Under the pieces are notes generated by a model, which saw only the letters and a list, made by a program, of their open reading frames with translations, ran no database searches and had not been told where the DNA came from. Positions 26,724-36,328 of a DNA stretch of 64,000 bases are shown piece after piece; the stretch's first letter is position 1, and each line of letters begins with the position of its first letter. The stretch is from Aureimonas endophytica (lineage in GTDB: Bacteria; Pseudomonadota; Alphaproteobacteria; Rhizobiales; Rhizobiaceae), in assembly GCF_014642635.1 (NCBI RefSeq), contig NZ_BMIQ01000001.1, forward strand, positions 682,001 through 746,000, in the 5' to 3' direction. The translations under genes and the position numbers were made by a program.

Positions 26724-27308
26724 ATGCGCGTATCCCAGGCAGACATCCTGATCGTTCCCGGCTACAAGGGCGCCGGGCCGGAGCATTGGCAGACGCGGTG
26801 GGAGCGTCGCCTCTCCACGGCGCGGCGGGTGGAACAGGCCGAGTGGTCGAAGCCGGTGCGCGAGGACTGGGTGAAGGCCGTCGCCGAGGCGGTGAACGCC
26901 TCGACCCGGCCCGTCGTCATCGTCGCCCATTCGCTCGGGGTCGCGACCACCGTCCTCGCGGTGCCGCATTTCCGGCACCATGTCGCGGGCGCCTTCCTGG
27001 TCGCGCCTCCCGATGTCGCCAATCCGAAGCTGCGGCCGAAGCATCTCATGACCTTCGGCCCCTATCCGCGCGAGCCGCTGCCCTTTCCGTCCTTCGTGAT
27101 CGCCAGCCAGAACGATCCGTTCTGCGACTATGCGGTCGCCGAGGACATCGCCCATGCCTGGGGCGCGTTGATTCTCGATGCCGGCAATTCCGGCCATATC
27201 GATGCGGAAAGCGGCCACGGGCCGTGGCCGGAAGGGCTGCTCACCTTCGGCAAGTTCGTCTCGCGCCTGTCGACCGATCCGCTTCCCCGGCCGGACCTTA
27301 CGACGTGA
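26724..27308 (+). CDS. RBBP9/YdeN-type serine hydrolase
   Basis: The 194-residue alpha/beta-hydrolase matches the RBBP9/YdeN family: ILIVPGYKGAGPEHWQTRWE at the N-terminus, the nucleophile motif AHSLG near 72-76, Asp in SQNDPFC, and His in the GHIDAESGHGPWPEG region. Members hydrolyse small esters or peptides, but natural substrates are mostly unknown. It begins 33 bases after the MBL gene and overlaps the 3' end of the convergent HpaI-like gene by 11 bases. Confidence 0.88.
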   Translation: MRVSQADILIVPGYKGAGPEHWQTRWERRLSTARRVEQAEWSKPVREDWVKAVAEAVNASTRPVVIVAHSLGVATTVLAVPHFRHHVAGAFLVAPPDVANPKLRPKHLMTFGPYPREPLPFPSFVIASQNDPFCDYAVAEDIAHAWGALILDAGNSGHIDAESGHGPWPEGLLTFGKFVSRLSTDPLPRPDLTT

Positions 27309-28065
27309 CGGCGGCGACGAGTTCCGCCGCGCCGGTTCTTAGAAGGGCGATATCCGAGGCGACGCAGACATAGCGGAAGCCGATCTCGACATAGAGCCGC
27401 GCCTCCTCGGCGCTCGCCGCATAGATGCCCGCGAGCTTGCCGGCGGCGTTCGCGGCTTCGAGAATTCGTGCGATCGCCGCGCGCGTCGCGGACCCGCCGA
27501 CATCGCGCCGCCCCTCGGGCGAAAGCGCGATCGACAGATCGGACGGGCCGACGAAGACCCCGTCGAGGCCGGGAACGGCGAGGATGGCGCCGAGATCGTC
27601 CAGCGCGGCGCGCGTCTCGATCATGGCGAAGGCCAGCGTCTCGCGATTGGCGACGGCCATGTAGTCGTCCGGCCCGGCATAGCCGTGAAGATCGACGGCG
27701 CGGGACGGGCCGAAGGAGCGCAGGCCCTCCGGGCTGTATTTGACCGCCGCGACGAAGGCGGCCGCCTCCGCCGGGGTCTCGATCATCGGCATGACGACGC
27801 CGGAAGCGCCGAGATCCAGCGCCCGCGCCGCCATCGCCCGATCCTCGATCGGCACCCTGACGATCGCGGGCTTGCCGAGCCGTGCCGCCGCCGCCACGCC
27901 CGCCGCGACGCTCGCCGTGTCGTGCAACCCGTGCTGCATGTCGAGAAGGATCGCCGCGAAGGGCGAGCGCAGCAGGGCCTCGTGCACGAGCGGATCGGCG
28001 AGGCTCGACCAGGCCGAGAGCGTCAGCGTCTCGGCGAGGCGTTCGCGAAGGGCGGGAAGCGGCAT
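27298..28065 (-). CDS. HpcH/HpaI family aldolase
   Basis: A class II pyruvate-dependent aldolase of 255 residues: LLDMQHGLHD near the N-terminus, GASGVVMPMIETPAEA, IETRAALDDL with a metal-ligand Glu, and GVFVGPSDLSIAL with the Asp. The family cleaves 4-hydroxy-2-ketoacids into pyruvate and an aldehyde. The ATG at 28065 lies 7 bases after the DUF1476 stop on the same strand, so the two are probably co-transcribed. Substrate unknown. Confidence 0.9.
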   Translation of the reverse strand: MPLPALRERLAETLTLSAWSSLADPLVHEALLRSPFAAILLDMQHGLHDTASVAAGVAAAARLGKPAIVRVPIEDRAMAARALDLGASGVVMPMIETPAEAAAFVAAVKYSPEGLRSFGPSRAVDLHGYAGPDDYMAVANRETLAFAMIETRAALDDLGAILAVPGLDGVFVGPSDLSIALSPEGRRDVGGSATRAAIARILEAANAAGKLAGIYAASAEEARLYVEIGFRYVCVASDIALLRTGAAELVAAVTS

Positions 28066-28072
28066 CCGATCC

Positions 28073-28387
28073 TTATTCCGTGAGGACCTGACGCTGGGCC
28101 TCGAGCATGTCCTCGTCCATCCGGCGGCGGATGCGATGATCGGACTGTTCGATGCGGCCGGCATCGAAGTCGGAGCGAATCTTCTGGAAGAGCCGCTCGT
28201 TGCCGTTCTTCTGCAACGCCGCGCTCACCACGTCCTGAGCATAGAGCGTGGCATCGTCGGAGGAAAGGCCGAGCTTCTCGGCGGCCCAGAGACCGGTCAG
28301 CCGATTGCGGCGCGCGGTGATCCGAAACTTCAGTTCCTCGTCATGGGCGAAACGATTCTCGAAGGCGCGCTCGCGTTCACGCATCAT
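28073..28387 (-). CDS. DUF1476 protein, F-ATPase inhibitor zeta subunit
   Basis: The 104-residue protein matches DUF1476: RERERAFENRFAHDEELKF at the N-terminus, RRNRLTGLWAAEKLGLSS in the middle and a basic/acidic C-terminal helix. In alphaproteobacteria this family is the zeta subunit that inhibits ATP hydrolysis by the F1 ATPase. The N-terminus, which carries the inhibitory segment, is short here (only about two residues before RERERAFEN), so potency may differ. The location divergent from purC is typical of the order. Confidence 0.88.
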   Translation of the reverse strand: MMRERERAFENRFAHDEELKFRITARRNRLTGLWAAEKLGLSSDDATLYAQDVVSAALQKNGNERLFQKIRSDFDAGRIEQSDHRIRRRMDEDMLEAQRQVLTE

Positions 28388-28637
28388 GGTCGGTCTGCCT
28401 CGTCCTGGTGGGTGGCGCTGACTGCGCCCGACAGGAGGGAAGATGCCATTGAGCTCTTGCCATTCGGCCAAGCGAAAAGCTGCAATTCTATCGAATTGGA
28501 ACGAATCCGGGGAGGCGGCCGGGAGCCCGCGACGGGCGAGCATTGTTTCGCAAGGCCGTATGGTCTATTCACGCGGACGAGATCGACCTTTCGAACGCCT
28601 CCGGCCAGGCGTCTCAATCCGGATAGAGCGCTAATCT
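28388..28637. promoter_or_regulatory. DUF1476/purC divergent control region with an inverted repeat
   Basis: This 250-base gap is relatively AT-rich for the window and should hold promoters for both the DUF1476 gene and the purine operon. A perfect inverted repeat CAATTC-TATC-GAATTG at 28483-28498 is a candidate operator or hairpin. No purine riboswitch core was recognised by eye. Confidence 0.45.
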
Positions 28638-29402
28638 ATGACACGTCGCCGCCGTATCTACGAGGGCAAAGGCAAAATCCTTTACGAAGGGCCGGAGCCC
28701 GGCACGCTCGTACAGTTCTTCAAGGACGACGCCACTGCCTTCAACAAGAAGAAGCACGAGATCGTCGACGGCAAGGGCGTCCTCAACAATCGCATTTCCG
28801 AATATATCTTCTCCCATCTGAACCGGATGGGCATTCCGACGCATTTCATCCGTCGGCTGAACATGCGCGAGCAGCTGATCAAGGAAGTCGAGATCATCCC
28901 GCTCGAAGTGGTGGTGCGCAACATCGCCGCCGGCTCGCTGGCCACGCGGCTCGGCATCGAGGAAGGCACCGTCCTGCCGCGCTCGATCATCGAGTTCTAC
29001 TACAAGGCCGACGCGCTGGACGATCCGATGGTCTCGGAAGAGCACATCACCGCCTTCGGCTGGGCGACCCCGCAGGAGATCGACGACGTGATGGCGCTCG
29101 CCATCCGCGTCAACGACTTCCTGTCCGGCCTGTTCCTCGGCGTCGGCATCCAACTCGTCGACTTCAAGATGGAGACGGGACGTCTCTTCGAGGGCGACAT
29201 GATGCGGATCATCGTCGCCGACGAGATCTCGCCCGATTCCTGCCGCCTCTGGGATATCCAGACGCAGGAGAAGCTCGACAAGGACCGGTTCCGCCGCGAC
29301 ATGGGCGGCCTCGTCGAGGCCTATCAGGAAGTGGCGCGCCGGCTCGGCATCATGAACGAGAACGAACCGCCCCGCCCCACGGGGCCGGTGCTGGTCAAGT
29401 AA
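28638..29402 (+). CDS. purC: phosphoribosylaminoimidazole-succinocarboxamide synthase
   Basis: PurC joins aspartate to CAIR in purine synthesis. The 254 residues start with [11 protein letters not shown] and contain [33 protein letters not shown] and [20 protein letters not shown], all typical of SAICAR synthetase. First gene of the purC-purS-purQ-purL cluster; the gap of 70 bases before purS contains only the purS leader. Confidence 0.96.
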   Translation: MTRRRRIYEGKGKILYEGPEPGTLVQFFKDDATAFNKKKHEIVDGKGVLNNRISEYIFSHLNRMGIPTHFIRRLNMREQLIKEVEIIPLEVVVRNIAAGSLATRLGIEEGTVLPRSIIEFYYKADALDDPMVSEEHITAFGWATPQEIDDVMALAIRVNDFLSGLFLGVGIQLVDFKMETGRLFEGDMMRIIVADEISPDSCRLWDIQTQEKLDKDRFRRDMGGLVEAYQEVARRLGIMNENEPPRPTGPVLVK

Positions 29403-29472
29403 GGCGGCGGCGCAAGGAGCCGCGGCCGGCATCGGCTTTGAAACTCGTCTATTCCCGGGACAGGCTTATCAA

Positions 29473-29715
29473 GTGATCAAGGCGCGCATCGTCGTCACGC
29501 TGAAGAACGGCGTTCTCGACCCCCAGGGCAAGGCCATTGAGGGAGCCCTCGGCACCCTCGGCTTCTCCGGCATCGGCTCGGTCCGGCAGGGCAAGGTCTT
29601 CGATGTCGAAGTGGAAGGCGAGGACCGCGATAAGGCCAGGGCCGAACTCGCCGCCATGTGCGACAAGCTCCTCGCCAATACGGTGATCGAGAACTATTCG
29701 GTCGAGATCGCCTGA
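29473..29715 (+). CDS. purS: phosphoribosylformylglycinamidine synthase subunit PurS
   Basis: The 80-residue protein is the small structural subunit that holds the glutaminase PurQ and synthetase PurL together in the three-part FGAM synthase. Features: [22 protein letters not shown] at the N-terminus and the terminal [13 protein letters not shown]. The start is GTG at 29473. PurQ follows after 11 bases. Confidence 0.94.
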   Translation: MIKARIVVTLKNGVLDPQGKAIEGALGTLGFSGIGSVRQGKVFDVEVEGEDRDKARAELAAMCDKLLANTVIENYSVEIA

Positions 29716-29726
29716 CGGAGGCCGCC

Positions 29727-30407
29727 ATGAAATCCGCCGTCGTTCTTCTCCCGGGCCTCAATCGCGACCGCGACATGATCGCGGCGCTGCGCAGCATTTC
29801 GGGACGGGAGCCCGTCACCGTCTGGCAGACCGACACGGTCGTTCCCGATGTCGATCTCATCGTCGTGCCGGGCGGCTTCTCCTATGGCGACTATCTGCGC
29901 TGCGGCGCCATCGCCGCCCGCTCGCCGGTGATGCGGGCGGTGGCCGAACAGGCGGCGCGGGGCGTCTCCGTGCTCGGCGTCTGCAACGGCTTCCAGATCC
30001 TCTGCGAGGCAGGCCTCCTGCCGGGCGCCCTGATGCGCAACACCTCGCTGCGCTTCGTCTGCCGCGAGGTGAAGCTGGAAATCGCGAATGCGGCGACGCG
30101 CTTCACCCATGCCTATGCGCCGGGCCAGATCATCCGCTGCCCGGTCGCCCATCACGACGGCAACTACTTCGCCGACGAGGCGACGCTCGCCCGGCTGGAG
30201 GGTGAGAGCCAGGTCGTGTTCCGCTATGCCGAGGGCACCAATCCGAACGGCGCCGTCAACGACATCGCCGGCATCGTCAATGCGGCAGGCAATGTGCTCG
30301 GCCTGATGCCGCATCCCGAGAACCTGATCGAGCCGGACCATGGCGGCACCGACGGGCGCGGGATCTTCGAAGCGGCGCTCGGCCTCGTGAAGGGACTCGC
30401 CGCGTGA
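29727..30407 (+). CDS. purQ: phosphoribosylformylglycinamidine synthase subunit PurQ
   Basis: PurQ is the class I glutamine amidotransferase that supplies ammonia to PurL. The 226 residues carry the nucleophile Cys86 in GVCNGFQIL and the His-Glu pair in LMPHPENL near 200. [13 protein letters not shown] near 48-60 is the typical oxyanion region. The ATG has a good GGAGG ribosome-binding site. Its stop overlaps a lipoprotein gene (GTGA). Confidence 0.95.
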   Translation: MKSAVVLLPGLNRDRDMIAALRSISGREPVTVWQTDTVVPDVDLIVVPGGFSYGDYLRCGAIAARSPVMRAVAEQAARGVSVLGVCNGFQILCEAGLLPGALMRNTSLRFVCREVKLEIANAATRFTHAYAPGQIIRCPVAHHDGNYFADEATLARLEGESQVVFRYAEGTNPNGAVNDIAGIVNAAGNVLGLMPHPENLIEPDHGGTDGRGIFEAALGLVKGLAA

Positions 30408-30799
30408 AGCGGCTGACGACCATCTTCCTGGCCGTCGTCGCGCTTCTCGGCTCGGCCTGCTCGACGGCGCGGCAATCGCCGCCGCCGCCACGCGCCCAAT
30501 CGGCGCTCGACCGGATGGAGCGCGTCGCGCTCGCCGCCAATCGCTGCTGGTTCCGCTCGAAGGACCCGGCCTTTTCCGGCTACAGCCTCGCCCCGGAACT
30601 CTCCTCCTTCTCCGGCCGGCCGCGCATCCTGCTCGTGCCGAAGGGTCGGCCGGAGGCGAAACCGCTTCTGGTGGTCGAAGGGCGCGACGGCTCGTCGGAG
30701 ATCGCCACCTACGGCCCGGTGATGGACGGCGCCCTCGCCGCCCGCGTCTCCGGCGACATCCGCCGCTGGAACGGCGGCGCCACGGGATGCTCGGCGTGA
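30404..30799 (+). CDS. putative lipoprotein within the purine operon
   Basis: I do not recognise this 131-residue protein. It has a lipoprotein signal peptide with lipobox Leu-Gly-Ser-Ala-Cys at about 15-19 and a mature domain with two further cysteines (near 48 and the terminus). The GTG start overlaps the purQ stop, so it is translationally coupled to purine synthesis genes although it should sit in the envelope. Similar small lipoprotein genes often lie between purQ and purL in Rhizobiales, to my knowledge without known function. Confidence 0.72.
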   Translation: MKRLTTIFLAVVALLGSACSTARQSPPPPRAQSALDRMERVALAANRCWFRSKDPAFSGYSLAPELSSFSGRPRILLVPKGRPEAKPLLVVEGRDGSSEIATYGPVMDGALAARVSGDIRRWNGGATGCSA

Positions 30800-31203
30800 G
30801 GCGCCGCGCCGTCGCGGGTCTCGCCGCGATCCCGGCGCTGCTCTCCGGCTGCCTCTATGCCAGCGCCGGCTACGAGACCTTCGACTGGCGCGTCGAGCCG
30901 GCCGCCTATTCGCAAGGGGCCGCCGAGCCCGCCTTGAGCCCGACCGAGATCCGCTATGCCCGCGAGACGGCGCGCATCGTCTTCCGTCGGCGTGCCGCCG
31001 AGCGGACGGCCGGTTTCGTCTCGCAGGGACCGGAGGGCTATGCGCTCTGCCTGCGCGCTGGCCGCGACTATGCCCTCCTCGTCTTCGCCCGCCGCGTCTA
31101 TGACGAGGCGATCAGCCAAGCCGCCGACGACAACACCATCCTGCGTTCCCCCGCCGACACCGCCGTCTGCCGCGCCAGCGGCCGGCGCTGGGTCGCGACC
31201 TGA
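30787..31203 (+). CDS. second putative lipoprotein within the purine operon
   Basis: A 138-residue protein with a short signal sequence and lipobox Leu-Leu-Ser-Gly-Cys near 18-22. The mature part has two further cysteines and Tyr/Arg-rich segments; I do not recognise the family. The ATG at 30787 overlaps the previous gene by 13 bases; an in-frame GTG at 30796 overlaps its stop as GTGA and is an equally plausible start. PurL follows after 20 bases. Confidence 0.72.
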   Translation: MLGVRRRAVAGLAAIPALLSGCLYASAGYETFDWRVEPAAYSQGAAEPALSPTEIRYARETARIVFRRRAAERTAGFVSQGPEGYALCLRAGRDYALLVFARRVYDEAISQAADDNTILRSPADTAVCRASGRRWVAT

Positions 31204-31223
31204 CAGTTCTCGAAGAGTCCGCC

Positions 31224-33455
31224 ATGTCCGCCATCGCCATCACGCCGGAACTCGTCGCCGCCCATGGTCTGAAGCCCGACGAATACGAGCGCATTCTCGC
31301 GCTGATCGGCCGCGAGCCGACCATCGTCGAGCTCGGCATCTTCTCGGCCATGTGGAACGAGCATTGTTCCTACAAGTCCTCGAAGCGCTGGCTGCGCACC
31401 CTGCCGACCAAGGGCGAGCGGGTGATCCAGGGGCCGGGCGAGAATGCCGGCGTCGTCGATATCGGCGACGGGCTCTGCGTCATCTTCAAGATGGAAAGCC
31501 ACAACCACCCGTCCTTCATCGAGCCCTATCAGGGCGCGGCGACGGGTGTCGGCGGCATCTTGCGCGACGTCTTCACCATGGGCGCGCGGCCGATCGCGGC
31601 GATGAACGCTCTGCGCTTCGGCGCGCCCGATCATCCCAAGACGCGCCATCTCGTCGCCGGCGTCGTCGCCGGGGTCGGCGGCTACGGCAATTCCTTCGGC
31701 GTGCCGACCGTCGGCGGCGAGGTGAACTTCCATCCGCGCTATAACGGCAACTGCCTCGTCAACGCCTTCGCCGCCGGCCTCGCGCGGACGGACGCGGTCT
31801 TCTATTCGAAGGCGGAAGGCGTCGGGCTGCCCGTCGTCTATCTCGGCGCCAAGACCGGCCGCGACGGCGTCGGCGGCGCCACCATGGCCTCCGCCGAATT
31901 CGACGAGAAGATCGAGGAGAAGCGCCCGACCGTGCAGGTCGGCGATCCCTTCACCGAGAAATGCCTGCTCGAAGCCTGTCTCGAACTGATGCGGACCGGC
32001 GCCGTCGTCGCCATTCAGGACATGGGCGCCGCCGGCCTCACCTGCTCGGCCGTGGAGATGGGCGCCAAGGGCGATCTCGGCATCGAGCTCGATCTCGACA
32101 AGGTGCCGGCGCGCGAGGCGCGGATGAGCCCCTACGAGATGATGCTCTCCGAAAGCCAGGAGCGCATGCTGATGGTGCTGCGGCCGGAAAAGCACGAAGA
32201 GGCCGAGGCGATCTTCGTCAAATGGGGTCTCGACTTCGCCGTGGTCGGGCGCACGACGGACGACCTGCGCTTCCGCATCCTGTTCGAGGGCCGGGAGGTC
32301 GCCAACCTGCCGATCAAGGAGCTCGGCGACGAGGCGCCGGAATATGACCGGCCCTGGATCGAGCCGGAGCCGGCGAAGCTCGTCCATGCCGCCGACCTGC
32401 CGGTGCCGGCGGATCTCAGCGCCACGCTCGTCAAGCTGATGGGCTCGCCGGACATCGCCTCGCGCCGCTGGGTCTTCGAGCAATATGACACGCTGATCCA
32501 GGGCAATTCGCTGCAGCGGCCGGGCGGCGATGCCGGCGTCGTGCGCGTCGACGGCCATCCGACCAAGGCCCTCGCCTTCACCAGCGACGTGACGCCGCGC
32601 TATTGCGAGGCCGATCCCTATCAGGGCGGTCTCCAGGCCGTCGCCGAATGCTGGCGCAATCTCACCGCCGTCGGCGCCGAGCCGATCGCGGCGACGGACA
32701 ATCTCAACTTCGGCAATCCCGAGAAGCCCCGCGTCATGGGCCAGCTCGTGAAGGCGATCGAAGGCATCGGCGAGGCCTGCCGCGCCCTCGCCTTCCCGAT
32801 CGTTTCCGGCAATGTCTCGCTCTACAACGAGACGCAGGGGCAGGCGATCCTGCCGACGCCCACCATCGGCGGCGTCGGGCTGATCGAGGACCGCACGAAG
32901 ACGGCGCGCATCGGCGGCATGCGGGCGGGCGACGCCCTGTTCCTCGTCGGCGGCGAGGGCAGCCATCTCGGCGCCTCGATCTACCTGCGCGAGATCGCCG
33001 GCCGCGAGGACGGCGCGCCGCCCCGTGTCGATCTCGATGCCGAGAAGCGCCATGGCGATTTCGTGCGCGGTCTCATCCGCGCCGGTCAGGTCTCCGCCTG
33101 CCACGATCTGTCGGATGGCGGCTTCGCGGTGGCGCTGGCCGAGATGTGCATGGCCGCCGGCCTCGGCGCGGAAGCCACCCTCGGCGACACGCATGAACCG
33201 CTCCATGCGGCGCTCTTCGGCGAGGATCAGGCGCGCTACATCCTGGCGGTGCCGATGGAGGCGGCGCCGGATGTCACCGAGCGCGGCGCGGCGGCCGGCC
33301 TGCCCTTCCGCCGCCTCGGCATTGTGACGGAAGACGGACGGCTGCGCATCGGCGAGGCCGTCGACGTCGCGGTCGCCGACCTGACGATCGCCCATGAGAG
33401 CTGGTTCCCGGCCTATATGTCCGGCGAAGTCGTGCCGAGCGCGGCCGCCGCCTGA
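31224..33455 (+). CDS. purL: phosphoribosylformylglycinamidine synthase subunit PurL
   Basis: PurL converts FGAR to FGAM with ATP and ammonia from PurQ. The 743-residue length is that of the short PurL that needs PurS and PurQ, both present upstream. Motifs: [12 protein letters not shown] near 44-55, [40 protein letters not shown], and [14 protein letters not shown] near 630. Good agreement throughout, no frameshift seen. Confidence 0.97.
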   Translation: MSAIAITPELVAAHGLKPDEYERILALIGREPTIVELGIFSAMWNEHCSYKSSKRWLRTLPTKGERVIQGPGENAGVVDIGDGLCVIFKMESHNHPSFIEPYQGAATGVGGILRDVFTMGARPIAAMNALRFGAPDHPKTRHLVAGVVAGVGGYGNSFGVPTVGGEVNFHPRYNGNCLVNAFAAGLARTDAVFYSKAEGVGLPVVYLGAKTGRDGVGGATMASAEFDEKIEEKRPTVQVGDPFTEKCLLEACLELMRTGAVVAIQDMGAAGLTCSAVEMGAKGDLGIELDLDKVPAREARMSPYEMMLSESQERMLMVLRPEKHEEAEAIFVKWGLDFAVVGRTTDDLRFRILFEGREVANLPIKELGDEAPEYDRPWIEPEPAKLVHAADLPVPADLSATLVKLMGSPDIASRRWVFEQYDTLIQGNSLQRPGGDAGVVRVDGHPTKALAFTSDVTPRYCEADPYQGGLQAVAECWRNLTAVGAEPIAATDNLNFGNPEKPRVMGQLVKAIEGIGEACRALAFPIVSGNVSLYNETQGQAILPTPTIGGVGLIEDRTKTARIGGMRAGDALFLVGGEGSHLGASIYLREIAGREDGAPPRVDLDAEKRHGDFVRGLIRAGQVSACHDLSDGGFAVALAEMCMAAGLGAEATLGDTHEPLHAALFGEDQARYILAVPMEAAPDVTERGAAAGLPFRRLGIVTEDGRLRIGEAVDVAVADLTIAHESWFPAYMSGEVVPSAAAA

Positions 33456-33522
33456 GCCTTGGAAGGCGGGCGCCAAAGGCGTATATTCCGCTCCGAGCCG
33501 GCAAGACGGCTTGGAGAGGACG

Positions 33523-33708
33523 ATGGACCGGGATCACCGCAACGACGAAGCCCATGAGAATGGCTCTCGCCGCGAAGAGAACGATGCTTCCAGCTTTCGC
33601 CCGCTGGAGCAGCCTTCCGTCGAGCATGCGCCGCGCGAGCAGGTCATGAAGGCCGCGCGTGGCGTGATGGCGAGATACCATGGCGTGTTGAGAGAGCTGG
33701 CGAAGTAG
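33523..33708 (+). CDS. putative antitoxin partner of the Doc-type toxin
   Basis: This 61-residue protein is very charged in the first half (rich in Asp, Glu, Arg, Asn, His) and has a helical C-terminus, about 40-61 (VMKAARGVMARYHGVLRELA). It lies four bases before the Doc gene with a GGAGAGGA ribosome-binding site, the classic antitoxin-toxin arrangement. There is no recognisable Phd/YefM or ribbon-helix-helix DNA-binding domain, so it is inferred to be the antitoxin from position and size only. Confidence 0.6.
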   Translation: MDRDHRNDEAHENGSRREENDASSFRPLEQPSVEHAPREQVMKAARGVMARYHGVLRELAK

Positions 33709-33712
33709 GCAC

Positions 33713-34099
33713 GTGAAGGTCTTTCTTCTGGGAAAGTCCGACGTGCTCCAGATTCATGCGGAGCAGATCGCCGAGCATGGAGGGCTGGCAGGGATTCGGG
33801 ACGAAGGCCTTCTGGAATCCGCGCTGGCGCGGGCGGACAACCTCATCACCTATGGGCGCGCTGTCGGCATCTGCGACATCGCCGCATCGCTCGGCTTCGG
33901 CTTGGCACGCAACCATCCCTTTTTGGACGGGAACAAGCGGACATCGCTTGTCGTCGCCTTGACGGTCCTGGAACTCAACGGCCGCACGGTGGTGGTTCCG
34001 CCCGAGCAACTCCTGATCACCTGGCAGGCTTTGGCCGCCGGCGATCTGGGTGAGACGGCTCTCGCGGACTGGCTGCGTCTGAACTCGCAGCCTCTTTAG
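33713..34099 (+). CDS. doc: Doc/Fic family toxin (death-on-curing)
   Basis: A 128-residue Doc-type Fic protein. The Fic motif HPFLDGNKR spans 68-76 (consensus HxFx[DN]xNKR), preceded by the DEGLLESALARADN region near 30-43 that is typical of Doc. The best-known Doc phosphorylates elongation factor Tu and stops translation; that is family knowledge, not shown here. The start is GTG at 33713. Inserted between purL and bolA, it is the clearest accessory element in the window. Confidence 0.88.
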   Translation: MKVFLLGKSDVLQIHAEQIAEHGGLAGIRDEGLLESALARADNLITYGRAVGICDIAASLGFGLARNHPFLDGNKRTSLVVALTVLELNGRTVVVPPEQLLITWQALAAGDLGETALADWLRLNSQPL

Positions 34100-34191
34100 G
34101 GAGGCGCCCGATTGATCACCCCAGCCGCTCTGCCTATCCTTTTCGAAAGCTGCGGTGAATCCTCGCCGGAGTCGCGATACGGAGCCCGCCC

Positions 34192-34428
34192 ATGCCGATG
34201 AACGCGAACGACATCGAGAAGATGATCAAGCAGGGGATTCCCGACGCGACGGTGACGATCCGCGATCTCGCGGGCGATGGCGATCACTATGCCGCCGAAG
34301 TCGTGGCGGAGAGCTTCCGGGGCAAGAGCCGGGTGCAGCAGCACCAGATGGTCTATCAGGCGCTCCAGGGGAACATGGGCGGCGTCCTGCATGCCCTGGC
34401 GCTGCAGACGAGCGCGCCGAAACCCTGA
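34192..34428 (+). CDS. BolA family protein
   Basis: The 78-residue protein matches the BolA/IbaG family (IEKMIKQGIPDATVTIRDLAGDGDHYAAEVVAE, then VQQHQMVYQALQ with the conserved His). BolA proteins pair with monothiol glutaredoxins to handle [2Fe-2S] clusters, and a monothiol glutaredoxin follows 82 bases later, which supports the call. Start 34192 or the second ATG at 34198. Confidence 0.92.
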   Translation: MPMNANDIEKMIKQGIPDATVTIRDLAGDGDHYAAEVVAESFRGKSRVQQHQMVYQALQGNMGGVLHALALQTSAPKP

Positions 34429-34510
34429 CCCATTCAAATTCGCGGCCCGGCATCGTATCTATGGGGCCGAAACCCGATCCGGGCGCGACCCGGCAGAGCA
34501 GGAAGAAGCG

Positions 34511-34849
<339 letters not shown>

Positions 34850-35040
34850 TCCCATCTCCCCAATCGCATTCCAAAGGCCCGCGAAACGCTCGCGGGCCTT
34901 TTGTCGTCTGAGCCTTCCGGTCACGCCGCGTCTCGCCGGCTTCGGAGGATGTGATCGCCTCTCGCGACGCAGCGCCTTCCTCGCGCTTGCAAAAGCCGCC
35001 CCCGGGCGTAATTGGTGCTGGCAACCCGGAAGGATCCGCG
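34850..35040. promoter_or_regulatory. intergenic region before the MFS exporter gene
   Basis: Besides the terminator, these 191 bases should hold the promoter of the MFS gene. A GGAAGGA ribosome-binding site precedes its ATG. I did not identify an operator. Confidence 0.35.
34876..34902 (+). terminator. intrinsic terminator after grxD
   Basis: A 9-bp perfect stem GGCCCGCGA/TCGCGGGCC with a 5-base loop is followed by TTTT. It lies 27 bases after the grxD stop and should end the purine-BolA-glutaredoxin transcript. Confidence 0.85.
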
Positions 35041-36318
35041 ATGTCCGAAGCGTTACGCCCCAGCGCAGCGCAGCGCCTGCCCTATTGGGAACTCGTCACC
35101 ATGATCGCTTCGCTGATGGCGCTGAACGCCGCGGCGATCGACATCCTGATTCCCGCCCTTCAGGAGATCGGCGCGACGCTCGGCGTCGAGACCGAGAACC
35201 AGCGCCAGCTGGCGATCAGCGCCTACATCCTCGGCTTCGGCGGGGCGCAGATCGTCTATGGCCCGCTGTCGGATCGCTTCGGCCGCCGGCCGATGCTCTT
35301 CGTCGGCCTCGCGATCTACGTGGCGGCGTCGTTCTGCGCGGCGATGTCGCCGAGCTTCGGCGCGCTTCTGTTCTTCCGCTGCATGCAGGGGATCGGCGCG
35401 GCGGCGACGCGCGTCCTCGCCACGTCCATCGTCCGCGACTGCTTCGGCGGCGCGCGCATGGCCAGCGTCATGTCGCTGGTGATGATGGTCTTCATGACCA
35501 TCCCGATCATCGCGCCCAATATCGGCGTCGCGATCATGGCCTTCGGCAGCTGGCAGGAGATCTTCGTCCTGAACGGGCTCTTCGCCGCGCTCGTCACGTT
35601 CTGGGTGGCGCTGCGCCTGCCGGAGACGCTGCATCCCGAGGACCGTCGCCCGCTCACCCTGCGCGCGACGGCCGAGTCCTTCCGCATCGTGCTCGGCAAC
35701 CGCCGCACGCTCGGCTATTCGCTGGCGACGGCGCTCATTCTCGGCGGCCTCTTCGGCTTCATCAACCAGGCGGAGCAGGTCTATACCGGCATCTTCGGCA
35801 TCGGGCCGCTCTTCACGCTCTACTTCTCCGCCTCGGCGCTGTTCATGGCGGCGGCCTCGCTGACGAATTCGCGGCTGGTGGAGCGCATCGGCATGCGCCG
35901 CCTGTCGCATGGCGCGCTGTGCATCTTCGTGCTTCTGTCGGCGTTGCAGTTCCTGGCGGCGGCGATCTTCGGCGTGCCGCCGCTGCCGCTCTTCCTCGTC
36001 CTGATCATCGTCTCGTTCGGGATGTTCGGCTTCATCTTCACGAACTTCAACGCGCTCGCCATGGACCCGCTCGGCCATGTCGCCGGCACCGCCTCATCGG
36101 TGCTCGGCTTCATGCAGACGCTGGGGGGCGGCATTCTCGGCGCCCTGATCGGCGCCGGCTTCGACGGCACGCTCCGGCCACTCTTCGGCGGCTTCCTCGT
36201 CCTCTCGCTCGGCTCGCTGGTCTGCGTGCTCGTCGCCGAGCGCGGGCGGCTCTTCGCCCGCCCGCGCGAGGTTCATGCGCATCTCGCCGAGGCCGAGGCG
36301 CAGGCCCCGGCCGAATGA
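35041..36318 (+). CDS. MFS transporter, Bcr/CflA drug-resistance type
   Basis: The 425 residues form a 12-helix major facilitator. After helix 2, GPLSDRFGRRPMLF near 79-92 is the signature of the DHA1 Bcr/CflA multidrug exporters, and the helix 5 region (MTIPIIAPNIGVAIM) is consistent. Transported compounds are unknown. The ATG at 35041 fits the family N-terminus and has a GGAAGGA ribosome-binding site. Confidence 0.88.
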   Translation: MSEALRPSAAQRLPYWELVTMIASLMALNAAAIDILIPALQEIGATLGVETENQRQLAISAYILGFGGAQIVYGPLSDRFGRRPMLFVGLAIYVAASFCAAMSPSFGALLFFRCMQGIGAAATRVLATSIVRDCFGGARMASVMSLVMMVFMTIPIIAPNIGVAIMAFGSWQEIFVLNGLFAALVTFWVALRLPETLHPEDRRPLTLRATAESFRIVLGNRRTLGYSLATALILGGLFGFINQAEQVYTGIFGIGPLFTLYFSASALFMAAASLTNSRLVERIGMRRLSHGALCIFVLLSALQFLAAAIFGVPPLPLFLVLIIVSFGMFGFIFTNFNALAMDPLGHVAGTASSVLGFMQTLGGGILGALIGAGFDGTLRPLFGGFLVLSLGSLVCVLVAERGRLFARPREVHAHLAEAEAQAPAE

Positions 36319-36328
36319 GACGGGCGTC

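Noticed and set aside
28388-28637. Purine riboswitch before purC
   Set aside because: No conserved purine riboswitch core was recognised; only a short palindrome is visible.
31098-33476. A 792-residue minus-strand frame antisense to purL
   Set aside because: PurL is fully conserved on the plus strand; the antisense product is low-complexity Arg/Asp/Glu-rich.
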